Made by a program: the position numbers and the translations under genes. Below, piece by piece: positions 1 through 9,433 of a stretch of DNA of 64,000 nucleotides; within the stretch, counting starts at the first letter, position 1, and each line of letters begins with the position of its first letter. This DNA is from JAHFUI01 sp039931615. GTDB taxonomy: Bacteria; Acidobacteriota; Vicinamibacteria; Vicinamibacterales; CAVVIG01. Where the stretch lies: the NCBI GenBank assembly GCA_039931615.1, contig JBDTRR010000017.1, positions 28,568 through 92,567 of the forward strand, given 5' to 3'. Below the pieces are notes generated by a model. It was given only the letters and a program-made list of their open reading frames with translations, was not told where the DNA came from and made no database searches.

Positions 1-236
1 TAGGGGACTGCCAGCACCAGGTCGGCCTGAACGCCGATGGCGCCGAGAATCCGGACGACGTCCATGCTCGCGCGCCGAAACTCGTCGATGACGATTGGCG
101 CCTGCGAACGAACATGCATGGCCAGATGCGGCTTGGAGATCGCCGCACGATTCGAAGCGAGCGTGGAGACGCCGATGTTCACGATGACCGTGCAGACCGC
201 GATCGACGACCACGAACGGGCGCCAATGTGTGGCAT
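1..236 (-). CDS. partial single-pass membrane-anchored protein, 3' end outside window
   Basis: On the minus strand an ATG at 236-234 opens a frame with no stop down to base 1 (78 codons visible), so the gene runs off the left edge. The visible N-terminus begins MPHIGARSWSS and is followed by a hydrophobic stretch (about residues 12-27, IAVCTVIVNIGVSTLA) that would act as a membrane anchor or uncleaved signal. Further on it reads SQAPIVIDEFRRASMDVVRILGAIGVQADLVLAV, given here only as the character of the visible part: mixed helix and strand, no motif I can name. A GGGAG element lies very close upstream of the ATG. The function is unknown. The frame is credible because it is uninterrupted and has a plausible leader; the start is less certain. 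Confidence 0.5.
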   Translation of the reverse strand, partial: MPHIGARSWSSIAVCTVIVNIGVSTLASNRAAISKPHLAMHVRSQAPIVIDEFRRASMDVVRILGAIGVQADLVLAVP

Positions 237-387
237 TCTCCCGCGCTCGCGCGCATGAGGGTCACGACGCCGAAACGGAAGACCTGGCAACATGCCCACC
301 TCTTGGGAACGACCCGCGGCCGTTCGTGCTCCCCTTGCTCCATCGACATCTCGACTTCCAGTCGGGCGCCGCTGCCGGCCGCGGGTG

Positions 388-1689
388 TCAGTCGTCCCAC
401 CGATCGCGCCGCGTCATGAAGTTGGCGAAGACGAACTCGGCCGTCGTCTTGCCGACCTGCTGGCCGGACAGACTGTCGAACCGATAGTGGATGCCGCCGT
501 AGATGCGGCTGTCGGCCTGTTCTTCGGCGGCCTGCCAGAAGCCGGCGAAGTCGTGCGAGACGTCGGGTTGCCCTGCCGACTGCTTCCACGTCGCGCGCAC
601 CGCGATGTCGTTCGTCCGGAAGGCGAGCTGCAGCGCGCGGGCGGCGCTGGCCCCGATGGCGGCCATGTTGCCGGCGTACGAGGGATAGGGCGGTGTGGTC
701 AGCAGCGGCATCCATGAGGGATCGGGCGTCGTGCCCGGGCTGAGGCGGGGATCCGCCTGCTGAATGGCCGTCACCGGGCGCCAGAGTCCGTAGACGAACT
801 TGCTCGCCTGCGTGCTCTGCAGCCCGTCGTGCACAGACACGTTCACGAGCACGAACACCCGCGCCGCTTCGACGAGGGACAGCCGGTGCTGGTGCACCAC
901 GTCGCGGGTGATGCCGTTCCAGATCGACATGAAGTTGGTGGCGGTGCCGGCGCCGGTGTCGGCGAGACCCGCCCAGAGACGGGCGATCGCCGTCTGCTCG
1001 GCCGTCCGCGTGGCGCTGTTCGACTTGCCGATGAGGCTGACCTCGTTCAGGTCTGTGGCATAGCGAGGGTCCTCGAGCGTCGGCGGTGGCGGCGGCAGAT
1101 ACAGCGTGGCGGTGAGCAACGCCATCGGCGCGGCATTCTGCAGATGGGTGAACGCGGCGGCGGCGTTCCCCGGCGGGGTCGGCTGCCAACGTCCCGGCAC
1201 CGCCGGTTGGGAATAGGCAGGGAACGATGAGACAACCCACCCATCGTTCTGCCGCCACTCCAGGACCTCCCTGGCGACCTTGGCGCCGAGCGCCGTCCCC
1301 CGGCGCTCGTGGTTCGACGGATGCTTCCCGAGCTGATGCGCCAGCAGGGCGTCGTAGGCCGCCGTGCCCGAAGGGTTGATGACGACGAGGACGTCGTGCG
1401 CCGCCTGGGCGGCGGCGGCATCCGGCGATCCGTAGCCCAGAGACCGCACGCGGACGCGATACGGCTCGAACTCCCGCTCGATCGCGTTGATGGCGTCGAA
1501 CATGGCGATGTGGGTCATCGCGAAGACGCGCGGGGTGAGCGGGTTGTGGGGCACCGGCACGGTGTCCTGGATGATCTGATTCCATTCGAACACGACGGTG
1601 GCGGCCGATCCCGTGGCGCGGACAGCGCGCTCGGCCGGCGCCAGCAAAGCGAGCACGAGCGTGGCGCCAATCAAGTGAGCGTTGGACAT
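388..1689 (-). CDS. vanadium-dependent haloperoxidase / PAP2-family protein lacking the usual central His
   Basis: A 433-residue protein with an N-terminal hydrophobic leader (roughly residues 5-22), so probably exported. Near the C-terminus it has the vanadate/phosphate-binding signatures of the PAP2/vanadium-haloperoxidase superfamily: a K...RP segment (KFVYGLWRP) and an SRIYGGIHYRFD segment with H401 matching the SRxxxGxHxxxD motif. The middle motif, normally PSGH, reads PSYAGN, with Asn at residue 341 where the acid-base His would be. Family members either halogenate organic substrates using peroxide or hydrolyse phosphomonoesters. With the His changed, neither activity can be assumed. 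It stands alone, followed downstream by the partial gene at the left edge. Confidence 0.8.
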   Translation of the reverse strand: MSNAHLIGATLVLALLAPAERAVRATGSAATVVFEWNQIIQDTVPVPHNPLTPRVFAMTHIAMFDAINAIEREFEPYRVRVRSLGYGSPDAAAAQAAHDVLVVINPSGTAAYDALLAHQLGKHPSNHERRGTALGAKVAREVLEWRQNDGWVVSSFPAYSQPAVPGRWQPTPPGNAAAAFTHLQNAAPMALLTATLYLPPPPPTLEDPRYATDLNEVSLIGKSNSATRTAEQTAIARLWAGLADTGAGTATNFMSIWNGITRDVVHQHRLSLVEAARVFVLVNVSVHDGLQSTQASKFVYGLWRPVTAIQQADPRLSPGTTPDPSWMPLLTTPPYPSYAGNMAAIGASAARALQLAFRTNDIAVRATWKQSAGQPDVSHDFAGFWQAAEEQADSRIYGGIHYRFDSLSGQQVGKTTAEFVFANFMTRRDRWDD

Positions 1690-1764
1690 GACGTTTCTCC
1701 CTACCCGCTAAGGCGTCATTTCGATCCCAAAGTGCCAACCACGGTGTGCGGCTCTGCCGCGCCC

Positions 1765-1903
1765 GGCGAGCGTCCCGGTCACCTCCAGGCCACCGGGCTC
1801 GACAACGGAACGACCTGCGCTGATCGACGGGAGGGACGTGTAGTGGCAGAACCGCGCCCGGTTCTTTGCGGTGGCGTCGCAGATCATGCGGCGCGTGATG
1901 GTC
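1765..1903 (+). pseudogene. decayed fragment of an ECF sigma factor
   Basis: Reading the plus strand and allowing one frame change gives a short stretch that matches the conserved core of the two intact acidobacterial ECF sigma factors in this window. GERPGHLQATGLDN in one frame corresponds to GERPGHxLQATALVNE. After a frame shift, ALIDGRDV, a TAG stop, then WQNRARFFAVASQIMRR corresponds to RLID..VQWQNRAHFFAMAAxxMRR. The frame shift, the internal stop and the missing region 4 show it is a remnant. It lies in the gap between the haloperoxidase-like gene and the intact minus-strand ECF gene, in opposite orientation to the latter. Confidence 0.7.
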
Positions 1904-2029
1904 GGCAACGATATCTGGGGGGGCGGACCGTGAGACCAAGCACGGTCTGGCTGAACTTCGGCCGCTCCTGGTTCAGAACCTGGTTGCCGTTGGCCGTCCG
2001 ATGCTCGACGGCCGCCGGTCGGGCACGGA

Positions 2030-2593
2030 TCAGTCGCGACTGAGCTCTCGGGAGAGCCAGGCCCGGGCTAGACTCCAGTCCCGTCGCACGGTGCCGACGG
2101 ATACATCGAGCACGTGCGCAATTTCCTCCAGACTCAAACCGCCGAGAAAACGCAGTTCGACCACCCGACTCTTTCGAGCATCCTGTGCCTCCAACCTCTT
2201 CAGCGCGTCGTCCAACGCCGCGAAATCGGCGTTCTGCGCAGCCGGCACGTGTGCCGCTTGCGACAGCGAAACCCTGAGCAGGCCACCCTCGCGTTTGGCG
2301 CGGCCGCGGGTCCGCGCCATATCCACCAGCACGCGGCGCATGATCTGCGCGGCCATCGCGTAAAAATGCGCGCGGTTCTGCCACCGCGCCTGCTTCCAGT
2401 CCACCAGCCGTACGTACGCCTCGTTCACGAGGGCGGTGGCCTGGAGGATATGTCCGGGTCGCTCACCCGCCATGTAGTGCGCCGCGAGGCGGTGCAATTC
2501 GCGCTCGACCAGCGGTGTCAAGGTCTCGAGCGCGGCCTGGTCGCCGCTCGTCCACGCGACCAGCAGTTGCGTCACGTCTGGCGGAGCAGTCAT
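2030..2593 (-). CDS. ECF-family RNA polymerase sigma factor (acidobacterial type)
   Basis: 187 residues. Region 2 contains LVNEAYVRLVDW and WQNRAHFYAMAAQIMRRVL, the signature of the ECF group common in Acidobacteriota and Planctomycetota. Region 4 ends with VELRFLGGLSLEEIAHVLDVSVGTVRRDWSLARAW, summarised here as a helix-turn-helix of residues about 135-175. No anti-sigma factor is adjacent. The gene is divergent from the Ser/Thr kinase at 2802, separated by about 200 bp that must hold both promoters. ECF genes next to PD40-type kinases are a recurring pair in this phylum, and regulation of the sigma factor by phosphorylation is a reasonable but unproven inference. Confidence 0.9.
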   Translation of the reverse strand: MTAPPDVTQLLVAWTSGDQAALETLTPLVERELHRLAAHYMAGERPGHILQATALVNEAYVRLVDWKQARWQNRAHFYAMAAQIMRRVLVDMARTRGRAKREGGLLRVSLSQAAHVPAAQNADFAALDDALKRLEAQDARKSRVVELRFLGGLSLEEIAHVLDVSVGTVRRDWSLARAWLSRELSRD

Positions 2594-2801
2594 CGAGAGC
2601 CTTCAGCCGCTCCGCTCGTCACGTTGACCCTGCCGAGGGCGGAGAGCCAGTACGTTCTCACGGGGGTGGGCACTGCAGGACACGCGCCGCCCGTCAAGCG
2701 CAATCGGCCGAACTGCACATTGAAGTCCCGGCAAGCGGCGGAGCCGTGGCGAGGTTGGCAAAAGGCACGCTAGAATCGCCGGAGTCCGGAGACTCACCTC
2801 G

Positions 2802-5708
2802 ATGACGCCCGAGCGCTGGCAACACGTAGAGCAATTGTACCATTCGGCGCTGGCGCTTCCCCCGCCGGCGCGGACGGCGTTTCTGGCCGACGCCTGTGCC
2901 AACGATGATGCGCTGCGGGACGAGGTGGAATCACTCCTGAAGCACGCTTCGGCGAGAGGCGCTCTGTTTCCATCAACCATCGAGGCGGACCAATTCGTGA
3001 GCGGGAACGATGTCCCGCCGCTGCTTGGCCGGCAGTTCGGCGTCTACCGAATCGAGTCGCCACTCGGGGCGGGTGGCATGGGCGTCGTCTATCGGGCGCG
3101 TGACACGCGGCTGGGGCGGGACGTCGCCCTCAAGGTCCTGCCGCCGGCGTTCGCCCGCGACGCGGACCGGCTGGCCCGTTTCAAGCGTGAGGCACGCGTG
3201 CTGGCCTCGCTCAAGCACGCCAATATCGTCACCATTCATGGCGTCGAGGAGAGCGACGCCATCACGGCGCTGGTGATGGAGTTGGTGGACGGCGAGACGC
3301 TGGAGGAGAGACTCGAAAAACGGAAGGCTCGCGGCAAGGGGCTCGACGCGCACGACGCGCTGACCATCGCCCGCCAGATCACCGACGGGCTCGACGCGGC
3401 ACACGAGAAGGGCATCGTGCATCGCGATCTCAAGCCCGCCAACATCAAGATCACGCCAGAGGGCGTGGTGAAACTGCTCGACTTCGGCCTGGCCTGGACG
3501 GGCGGCATTCACGCCGTCGACGGTATGAACGGCGACGAGGCGCGTTCGCATCCGGCTCCGATCGAGAACGAAGGGACGCAGGCGGGCATGATTCTCGGCA
3601 CCGCCGCCTATATGAGCCCCGAACAGGCGCGTGGCCTGCCAGTGGACCGGCGCACCGATATCTGGGCGTTCGGTTGTGTCCTGTTCGAGATGCTCGCCGG
3701 CCGCCGGCCGTTCGACGGTGCGACCGCGTCGGACGTGATCGCCAGCGTGATCGGGCGCGCGGCTGCCTTCGAGGCACTCCCACCCGACACGCCCGAACCT
3801 GTGCGGCGACTGCTGAGGCGATGCCTCGAGCAGGACAGCAGGGATCGACTGCGCGACATCGGCGACGCGCGTGCCGACATCGGCGAGGCCCTGGCGCTCC
3901 CTGGCGATGGCCCCGAACGCGTTGCCCCACCGAATGTGTCGTCCGGTCGCTGGCGCCGCCTCTGGACTTCCGCCGGTGCGGCAGCGCTCGCCGGCGTCGT
4001 CGTCTGGTTCGGGACGCGCCCCGCGCCAGCCGCTCCGGCAGCCGTGTCTCGCCTCACGATCGCCGTCCCCCGGTCTCTCGCGTTCATGACCACGCCTTTT
4101 GGGGATGTCGCGATATCGGCCGATGGGGCGCGGTTCGCATACAGAACCGCGCAAGGCCTGGTCGTCCGGTCGCGCGACGGGCTCCACGAGTCGCTGCTCC
4201 GCCTCGATGGCGCCGTGGCGCATCCGTTCTTCTCGCCCGACGGGCAGTGGATCGGATACAGCTCGGGACCCAGGCTGAGGAAAGTATCGGTGGCGGGCGG
4301 AGTCCCCGTGACGGTCGCGACGACGGCCCCCGGCCTCGTGGGAAGGTGGGGACCGGAGGGCATCGTCTTCGCCGACGTGAGCGGATTGTTTCGCGTGGCG
4401 GCTGGCGGCGGGACACCCGAGAAGCTCAGGATGGCCGACCTGGACGCCGGCGAGCAGGCGTCGTTTCCGGAACCACTCCCAGGAGGTACTGCCGTCCTGA
4501 TCACCGTGCTGCTGACGCGCACGAACGCCGTCACGGTGGGTGGAACGGCTGATTCGCGAATCGATGCGGTGGATCTGCGCACGGGTGTGCGCAGAACCGT
4601 GGTCCATGGCGGCGGCGCTGCTCGATATATCCCGAGCGGACATCTCGTCTACGCCGCGGGAGGAAGGCTGCACGCCGTGGCGTTCGACGCCGGACGGCTC
4701 GAGGTCCGGGGAAACGCCGTCCCACTGTCAACAGAAGCTGGCGCGTCGGATTTCGCCGTGTCGTCCGAAGGGTCGCTGATCTATGTGGCTGACGGCTGGG
4801 GGCGGTCCGACGCCGAGCTGGTGTGGGTGGACCGCGATGGCCGCCAGGAATCGCTCGGGGCTCCTCCGCGGCCGTACGTGTACCCAAAGATCTCCCCCGA
4901 TGGCACGCGTGTCGCCCTGGTCATGTGGGGCGCCTCGCGCGCCGATCGTGACGTCTGGATCTGGGATCTTCAACGAAAGGCACTGGAGCAGCTCATCGTC
5001 GACCCGACGGATAACCCCACGGTTGCGTGGAGTCTGGATGGGAGTCGTTTGGCGTTCGGCAGCGCACGGGTCGGCGGCGTCGTCAATACCTTCTGGCAGG
5101 CGTCCAATGGCGGTGGTGCCGCAGAACGCCTGTTGAGCAGTCCGCGCGTGCAGATGCCCGCCACGTTTGCCAGGGACGGACGCCTCCTGGTGAATGTGGA
5201 CGTGCCCGGAGAGAGCCGGAATATCGTCGCGCTTTCGCTGGACGGCACCCAACGAACAGAGCCCATCGTGGCTGGGCCGGCTTCCGACCTATCGGTGGAT
5301 GTGTCCCCTGATGGGCGATGGATGGCGTACGACTCGAACGAGTCCGGCCAGTTCGAGGTCTACGTGCGCCCCTATCCGAACGCCGCGCAAGGGCGGTGGG
5401 CGATCTCGACGGGAGGTGGACGGCAGCCCGTGTGGTCGCCGGATGGGCGCGAACTGTTCTACCGCGATTTTACCGGCGCCATGATGGCGGTGACGGTGAC
5501 GACGACACCCTCGTTCGTCCCGGGTCCACCGGTCGAGCTGTTCGATGGCACCGGCTTCGCGGGGAGCGGATCCGCCGGATCGTCGCAGACGTTCGACATC
5601 TCGAAGGATGGCCGCCGGTTCCTGATGATCAAAACAGCACGAGCAGAGCCCTCGCTCGTCATGGTGTTGAACTGGGACGAGGAGGTGAAGCGGCTGGTGC
5701 CACGCTAG
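2802..5708 (+). CDS. Ser/Thr protein kinase with C-terminal PD40/WD40-like beta-propeller
   Basis: 968 residues. The first ~75 residues form the short N-terminal helical segment common to these kinases (MTPERWQHVEQLYHSAL). The kinase domain follows with a Gly-rich loop LGAGGMGVVYRA, a VALK lysine, the catalytic loop HRDLKPANIKI, the metal-binding DFGLAW and the GTAAYMSPEQ activation segment. A single membrane span lies near residues 390-408 (AGAAALAGVVVWFG). The remaining ~550 residues are repeats ending in SPDG or SxDGxxxxY typical of a TolB/PD40 propeller, placed outside the membrane. It probably senses something in the periplasm and phosphorylates cytoplasmic targets; the divergent ECF factor is a candidate. 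Confidence 0.92.
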   Translation: MTPERWQHVEQLYHSALALPPPARTAFLADACANDDALRDEVESLLKHASARGALFPSTIEADQFVSGNDVPPLLGRQFGVYRIESPLGAGGMGVVYRARDTRLGRDVALKVLPPAFARDADRLARFKREARVLASLKHANIVTIHGVEESDAITALVMELVDGETLEERLEKRKARGKGLDAHDALTIARQITDGLDAAHEKGIVHRDLKPANIKITPEGVVKLLDFGLAWTGGIHAVDGMNGDEARSHPAPIENEGTQAGMILGTAAYMSPEQARGLPVDRRTDIWAFGCVLFEMLAGRRPFDGATASDVIASVIGRAAAFEALPPDTPEPVRRLLRRCLEQDSRDRLRDIGDARADIGEALALPGDGPERVAPPNVSSGRWRRLWTSAGAAALAGVVVWFGTRPAPAAPAAVSRLTIAVPRSLAFMTTPFGDVAISADGARFAYRTAQGLVVRSRDGLHESLLRLDGAVAHPFFSPDGQWIGYSSGPRLRKVSVAGGVPVTVATTAPGLVGRWGPEGIVFADVSGLFRVAAGGGTPEKLRMADLDAGEQASFPEPLPGGTAVLITVLLTRTNAVTVGGTADSRIDAVDLRTGVRRTVVHGGGAARYIPSGHLVYAAGGRLHAVAFDAGRLEVRGNAVPLSTEAGASDFAVSSEGSLIYVADGWGRSDAELVWVDRDGRQESLGAPPRPYVYPKISPDGTRVALVMWGASRADRDVWIWDLQRKALEQLIVDPTDNPTVAWSLDGSRLAFGSARVGGVVNTFWQASNGGGAAERLLSSPRVQMPATFARDGRLLVNVDVPGESRNIVALSLDGTQRTEPIVAGPASDLSVDVSPDGRWMAYDSNESGQFEVYVRPYPNAAQGRWAISTGGGRQPVWSPDGRELFYRDFTGAMMAVTVTTTPSFVPGPPVELFDGTGFAGSGSAGSSQTFDISKDGRRFLMIKTARAEPSLVMVLNWDEEVKRLVPR

Positions 5709-5739
5709 TGTCCAGAATCGGAGATTCGGTGACAAATAT

Positions 5740-5758
5740 TCCGGGCGCGGCGCCCGGA
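5740..5758. terminator. candidate bidirectional terminator hairpin
   Basis: TCCGGGCGC, one central G, then GCGCCCGGA: a perfect 9-bp inverted repeat in the 74-bp gap between the convergent kinase and TonB-receptor genes. There is no good T-run on either side, so termination activity is inferred from position and symmetry only. Confidence 0.4.
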
Positions 5759-5782
5759 TCGCAAGGCGTGAAGAGCGAGTTT

Positions 5783-8116
5783 CTAGAACGAGAACTGGAT
5801 GCCGAGGCGCGCCGACCGCGGGAGTGCCGGATGGGTGTGGATGTCCTTCACGCCGTCCGCAGGTTCGCCGGGCAGACGTGACGCGTAGAAATAGTCGATG
5901 TCCGGGACCTTGGCGTCAAAGATATTGAACGCCTCCAACACGAGACGGGCCTTGTTCGACAGTCGATAGCCGACCTCGCCATTCCAGATCGTCGTGCTCT
6001 TCGAGTTGACGCTCCCGTCCTCGATCAGCGGGCGCGGACCGAAATGCCGAACGAGCAGGCTGCCAAAGACAGACTGACGAGGCTCGACTGTCACGCCGGC
6101 CGAGATCACCCGGTCCAGGGCGCCAGGGATCTTCGTGCCTGCCGGATCACTGTCCGTGGACCGGGCGTTTGTCAATGCCAGGTCACCGTCGACGGTGATC
6201 CACGGGGCAAGCCGCGCGTAGTTCGTCCACTCGATCCCCACGCGTCGGCTTGGCCGTCCTGGTTCTGTCGTCCCGGCGTCGCCGACAAACAACAGTTCAG
6301 AGTCGATACCCAGGTACCACAACGCGACGGTCGACTGTAGACCGCGAACGCGAACTGTCCGCAGACCGATCTCCGCCCCCTTCGCGCGCACGAGCGGTGT
6401 CACACGGTCGACGGGGTCGCCGCTCACGGGATCGACGGTGGTCACGGCGCCACGTGCGTCGTTACTGTGAAAGCCGGTGCCCGCGTTCACGTAGACCTCG
6501 GTACCATGCCACGGTCCGAAGACGGCGCCGAACTTGGGACTGACGAGGCCGTCAGAGCCGGCGCCCGAATTCAGTGGGTTGTCCGAGGTCACAGCGAATT
6601 GGTAGCGGTCGGCGCGCAGCCCGAACGTGGTGCGAAAGGTTCGCGTCCACTCGATCTCGGTCTGGGCATAGACGGCCGCCATCGTCTGACCGACCTCGTC
6701 CTCACGCGTCGCCAACAGCCGCAGACGGTCTTCCGTGCGATAGAGGCCGACCGGGTCGAGCCAATCTCTCCGCACCTGCACGCCGAGCGCGCTCTCGGTG
6801 TGCCGATCGAAGACATGACCCAGCCGCCGGTAGGTGACCCGGCCGCCGGTGGCGACGCGGCGCTCGGCCTGTTCGAATTGATCGCCATGCTCCGGATCAT
6901 CGAGGAAGTAGGTGAAATTCGAGAACAGGTTCAGGCTGTTGCGCAGCAGAAAGCCGGTGGCGCGGAGCGACGACGGCCCATTGGAGTGTTGATACTCGGC
7001 GGTAAAGCTCTGGCGGTTCGCCGTCCCGCCATCGCTGGCATCGATCAGACCGAATCGCGGAATCCGACCGTCGGTGAGGGCACGCTGCGGGACCTGATCG
7101 GTCGAATCCCAGTCGGCCCAATAGCCCATGCCGGTCAGCGTGAACCCGTGCCGATTGTCTCCGCGGCTGTACCGCAGAACGCCATTGATCTTGCGGTAGT
7201 CGTCCGGTCGGATCCACGGTCCGTCGTTGTGGTTTACTTCGAGCGCGCCAAGCAGATACCCTCCGCCCACGCGCGGCGACGCGGCACCGAAGAGCCGCCC
7301 CCATCCGTCATTTCCTCCGCTGGCGCGGAAGATGGAACGGTCGAGCTGATTGACGTAGTTGATACTGGCCGCACCGGCGGCCGAAAAATCGCCCTCGTCG
7401 GCGAAGTACGGTCCCTTCTTGAATTGCACGCCGCTCACGAGCTCGGGAATGAGAAAGCTGACGTCCGAATAGCCGTGGGCGTGAGCGCCGGTCGGGGTGT
7501 TGACCGGAACGCCGGCGACGGTCGTCGAGAAGTCCGTTCCGTGATCGAGGTTGAAGCCCCGCAGGTAGTATTGATTCGCCTTCCCCTCGCCACTGTGCTG
7601 GCTCACGATGAGGCCTGGCACGGTCTCCAGGACTTCACCCGCGCGCATGATTGGACGTTGGTCGATCTGCGCGGCTGTCACGGCGCCCTGGCTCGCCGAC
7701 GAGGCGATGCCGACGAGGTTTGCTGCCGGGTCCTCGACATCAGCGACGTTCCGAAACGTCCGCGTGCCGGTCACGATGACGTCCGCACTGAGCGAAAGCG
7801 TCAACTCCGCGTCGACGATCGCCGGCGCACCGTTGGTGACGGCGACCGACTTTCGCAGCACGCTGAAGTTCAGGAGGCGGAACGTGAGTTCGGCGCTGCC
7901 CAGTGGAACCGTATCGAAACGGTACGCTCCGGCATCGTCGGTCACCGCCGTCAGCTCGCGGGAATTGACCACCAGATCGACCGCCACGCCCGGGAGCACC
8001 GCGCCGGTTTGATCGAGCACGCGACCGCTGACACGACCCGTCGATTGCGCGGATGCGTTGACGCCAAGGCACAAGAGAAACGCCGAGAGAATCGTTGGTA
8101 TCCTGATGTACGTCAT
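5783..8116 (-). CDS. TonB-dependent outer-membrane receptor with N-terminal carboxypeptidase-regulatory domain
   Basis: 777 residues from the ATG at 8116; the frame is open further upstream but this start gives a clean signal peptide (MTYIRIPTILSAFLLCLG...ASAQS). Residues about 25-105 are a CarboxypepD_reg-like Ig fold (SGRVLDQTGAVLPGVAVDL). A plug domain follows, with QIDQRPIMRAGEVLETVPG and YYLRGFNLDHGTDF, then a 22-strand-type barrel that ends ARLGIQFSF with a terminal aromatic residue suited to BAM recognition. It imports a substrate across the outer membrane using TonB energy; the ligand cannot be told. Its start lies only 27 bp from the divergent regB-like gene, so the two promoters must overlap each other or coding sequence. 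Confidence 0.9.
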   Translation of the reverse strand: MTYIRIPTILSAFLLCLGVNASAQSTGRVSGRVLDQTGAVLPGVAVDLVVNSRELTAVTDDAGAYRFDTVPLGSAELTFRLLNFSVLRKSVAVTNGAPAIVDAELTLSLSADVIVTGTRTFRNVADVEDPAANLVGIASSASQGAVTAAQIDQRPIMRAGEVLETVPGLIVSQHSGEGKANQYYLRGFNLDHGTDFSTTVAGVPVNTPTGAHAHGYSDVSFLIPELVSGVQFKKGPYFADEGDFSAAGAASINYVNQLDRSIFRASGGNDGWGRLFGAASPRVGGGYLLGALEVNHNDGPWIRPDDYRKINGVLRYSRGDNRHGFTLTGMGYWADWDSTDQVPQRALTDGRIPRFGLIDASDGGTANRQSFTAEYQHSNGPSSLRATGFLLRNSLNLFSNFTYFLDDPEHGDQFEQAERRVATGGRVTYRRLGHVFDRHTESALGVQVRRDWLDPVGLYRTEDRLRLLATREDEVGQTMAAVYAQTEIEWTRTFRTTFGLRADRYQFAVTSDNPLNSGAGSDGLVSPKFGAVFGPWHGTEVYVNAGTGFHSNDARGAVTTVDPVSGDPVDRVTPLVRAKGAEIGLRTVRVRGLQSTVALWYLGIDSELLFVGDAGTTEPGRPSRRVGIEWTNYARLAPWITVDGDLALTNARSTDSDPAGTKIPGALDRVISAGVTVEPRQSVFGSLLVRHFGPRPLIEDGSVNSKSTTIWNGEVGYRLSNKARLVLEAFNIFDAKVPDIDYFYASRLPGEPADGVKDIHTHPALPRSARLGIQFSF

Positions 8117-8143
8117 GGGTACTGGGCCGGCAGTCGAGTCTAA

Positions 8144-9433
8144 ATGAGCACGATCCCATTCGAGGTGCGGCATGATGTCGCATGGCTGCAGCCCGTGCGG
8201 TGGGCGACGTGCTTCGTGTTGTGGGTGCTGCTTGCGGTCCTGTGGCTGTTCCCGCACCTCGATCTCTCTCTACGCGAGGTCGGGCGGCTCGGATTGGCTG
8301 CGGCAATCTGTCGCACCGTCGTCGTGCTGGCTTCCCGCCGCGGTGAAATCCCACCATCGGCACTCGTTGGCCTGGCCCTCGCGGCCGACGCTGCGTTGCT
8401 CACCGGATTGGTCGATATCACGGGGGGACCGTTCAACCCGTTCATCGTGATGTACGGCGTGTACATCTGGGTGGGCGCTGTCGCGATCTCTCCAACCTGG
8501 GCAGCCGTCATCGGCGTGGCGTCCGCCGTTGGCTTCGGCTGGCTCGTGGTCGATCATGTGCGGGCCGAATTGCTGGAACACCATCGACTGAACGACTTTC
8601 CGACGCATCTCTTCACGATGTGGTTCTCGGGCGCCGGGATTGCGGAGCTTGTTGCGCACTACGTCACTCGCGCACGGCGGGTGCTCGGGCAGCGACAGGC
8701 GCAACTCGACGAAGCGCGAGAACGGGCCGAACGAAGCGAGCGGCTGGCGTCATTGACAACTCTCGCGGCGGGATCCGCCCATGAACTATCTACCCCGCTC
8801 GGGACGATCGCGATCGCCGCCGGTGAACTCGAGCGCAATGCCGCCCGGGTGACCGAGCCAGCCGCGATTGGAACGGCGCTCAGGGACGATGCCAGCTTGA
8901 TTCGGTCGGAACTCGATCGTTGCCAGTCGATCCTTGACGGCATGAGCGGGCGCGCCGGCACTGGCCTGCCGACCACGCTCGAGCCGATGACGCCGCTCGC
9001 GATCGCGCACCTCGTGCAGGAGCGATTGATCAGCGCCCGGCGTCAGCGGCTGACGATCGACATCGAGCCGGCGACACCCAATCCGGCCGCAACCGGCGCC
9101 GAGATGGTGCAGGCGATTTCGTCGCTGCTGGGGAATGCCTTCGATGCCAGTGGCGATGCCGACGGCGTCGCCCTTCGCTTCGGTATTCGTGGTGCGATGG
9201 TGCGGGTTGAAGTGCAGGATCGAGGGACCGGGATGTCACCCGACGCGAGGCGTCGCGCCGGCGAGCCTTTTTACACGACGAAGGCTCCAGGTCGAGGGCT
9301 CGGGCTGGGTCTCTTCCTGGTTCGGACGTTTGCGGAACGCTCGGGTGGTAGCCTTGAGTTCCAGGGCAGCGAGGGCACGACGGCCATCCTGGAGGTTCCT
9401 GGTTTGGCGGGCGAGGCGCCGCTGCTGACATGA
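8144..9433 (+). CDS. regB: RegB/PrrB-type redox-sensing histidine kinase
   Basis: 429 residues. The N-terminal half has about six hydrophobic segments. Between two of them is GGPFNPF, matching the GGxxNPF quinone-binding heptapeptide known from RegB/PrrB. The dimerisation H-box is SAHELSTPLGT. The Cys in LDRCQSILDGMSG, 47 residues after the phospho-His, sits where RegB has its redox-active cysteine. The catalytic domain shows an N box (LLGNAFDAS) and G boxes (DRGTGMS, GRGLGLGLFL). RegB reads the quinone pool and redox state and phosphorylates RegA. The next gene starts inside this stop codon (ATGA overlap), so the pair is translationally coupled. Confidence 0.88.
   Translation: MSTIPFEVRHDVAWLQPVRWATCFVLWVLLAVLWLFPHLDLSLREVGRLGLAAAICRTVVVLASRRGEIPPSALVGLALAADAALLTGLVDITGGPFNPFIVMYGVYIWVGAVAISPTWAAVIGVASAVGFGWLVVDHVRAELLEHHRLNDFPTHLFTMWFSGAGIAELVAHYVTRARRVLGQRQAQLDEARERAERSERLASLTTLAAGSAHELSTPLGTIAIAAGELERNAARVTEPAAIGTALRDDASLIRSELDRCQSILDGMSGRAGTGLPTTLEPMTPLAIAHLVQERLISARRQRLTIDIEPATPNPAATGAEMVQAISSLLGNAFDASGDADGVALRFGIRGAMVRVEVQDRGTGMSPDARRRAGEPFYTTKAPGRGLGLGLFLVRTFAERSGGSLEFQGSEGTTAILEVPGLAGEAPLLT

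Noticed and set aside
179..1939. 586-codon minus-strand frame covering the haloperoxidase-like gene
   Set aside because: It is offset from the frame holding the PAP2 motifs and signal peptide; composition is Arg-rich noise.
2973..4673. 566-codon minus-strand open frame over the first kinase
   Set aside because: Shadow of the kinase gene, whose motifs and start are clear.
6467..8143. 558-codon plus-strand open frame antisense to the TonB receptor
   Set aside because: No domains, and the opposite strand has a complete receptor with signal, plug and barrel.
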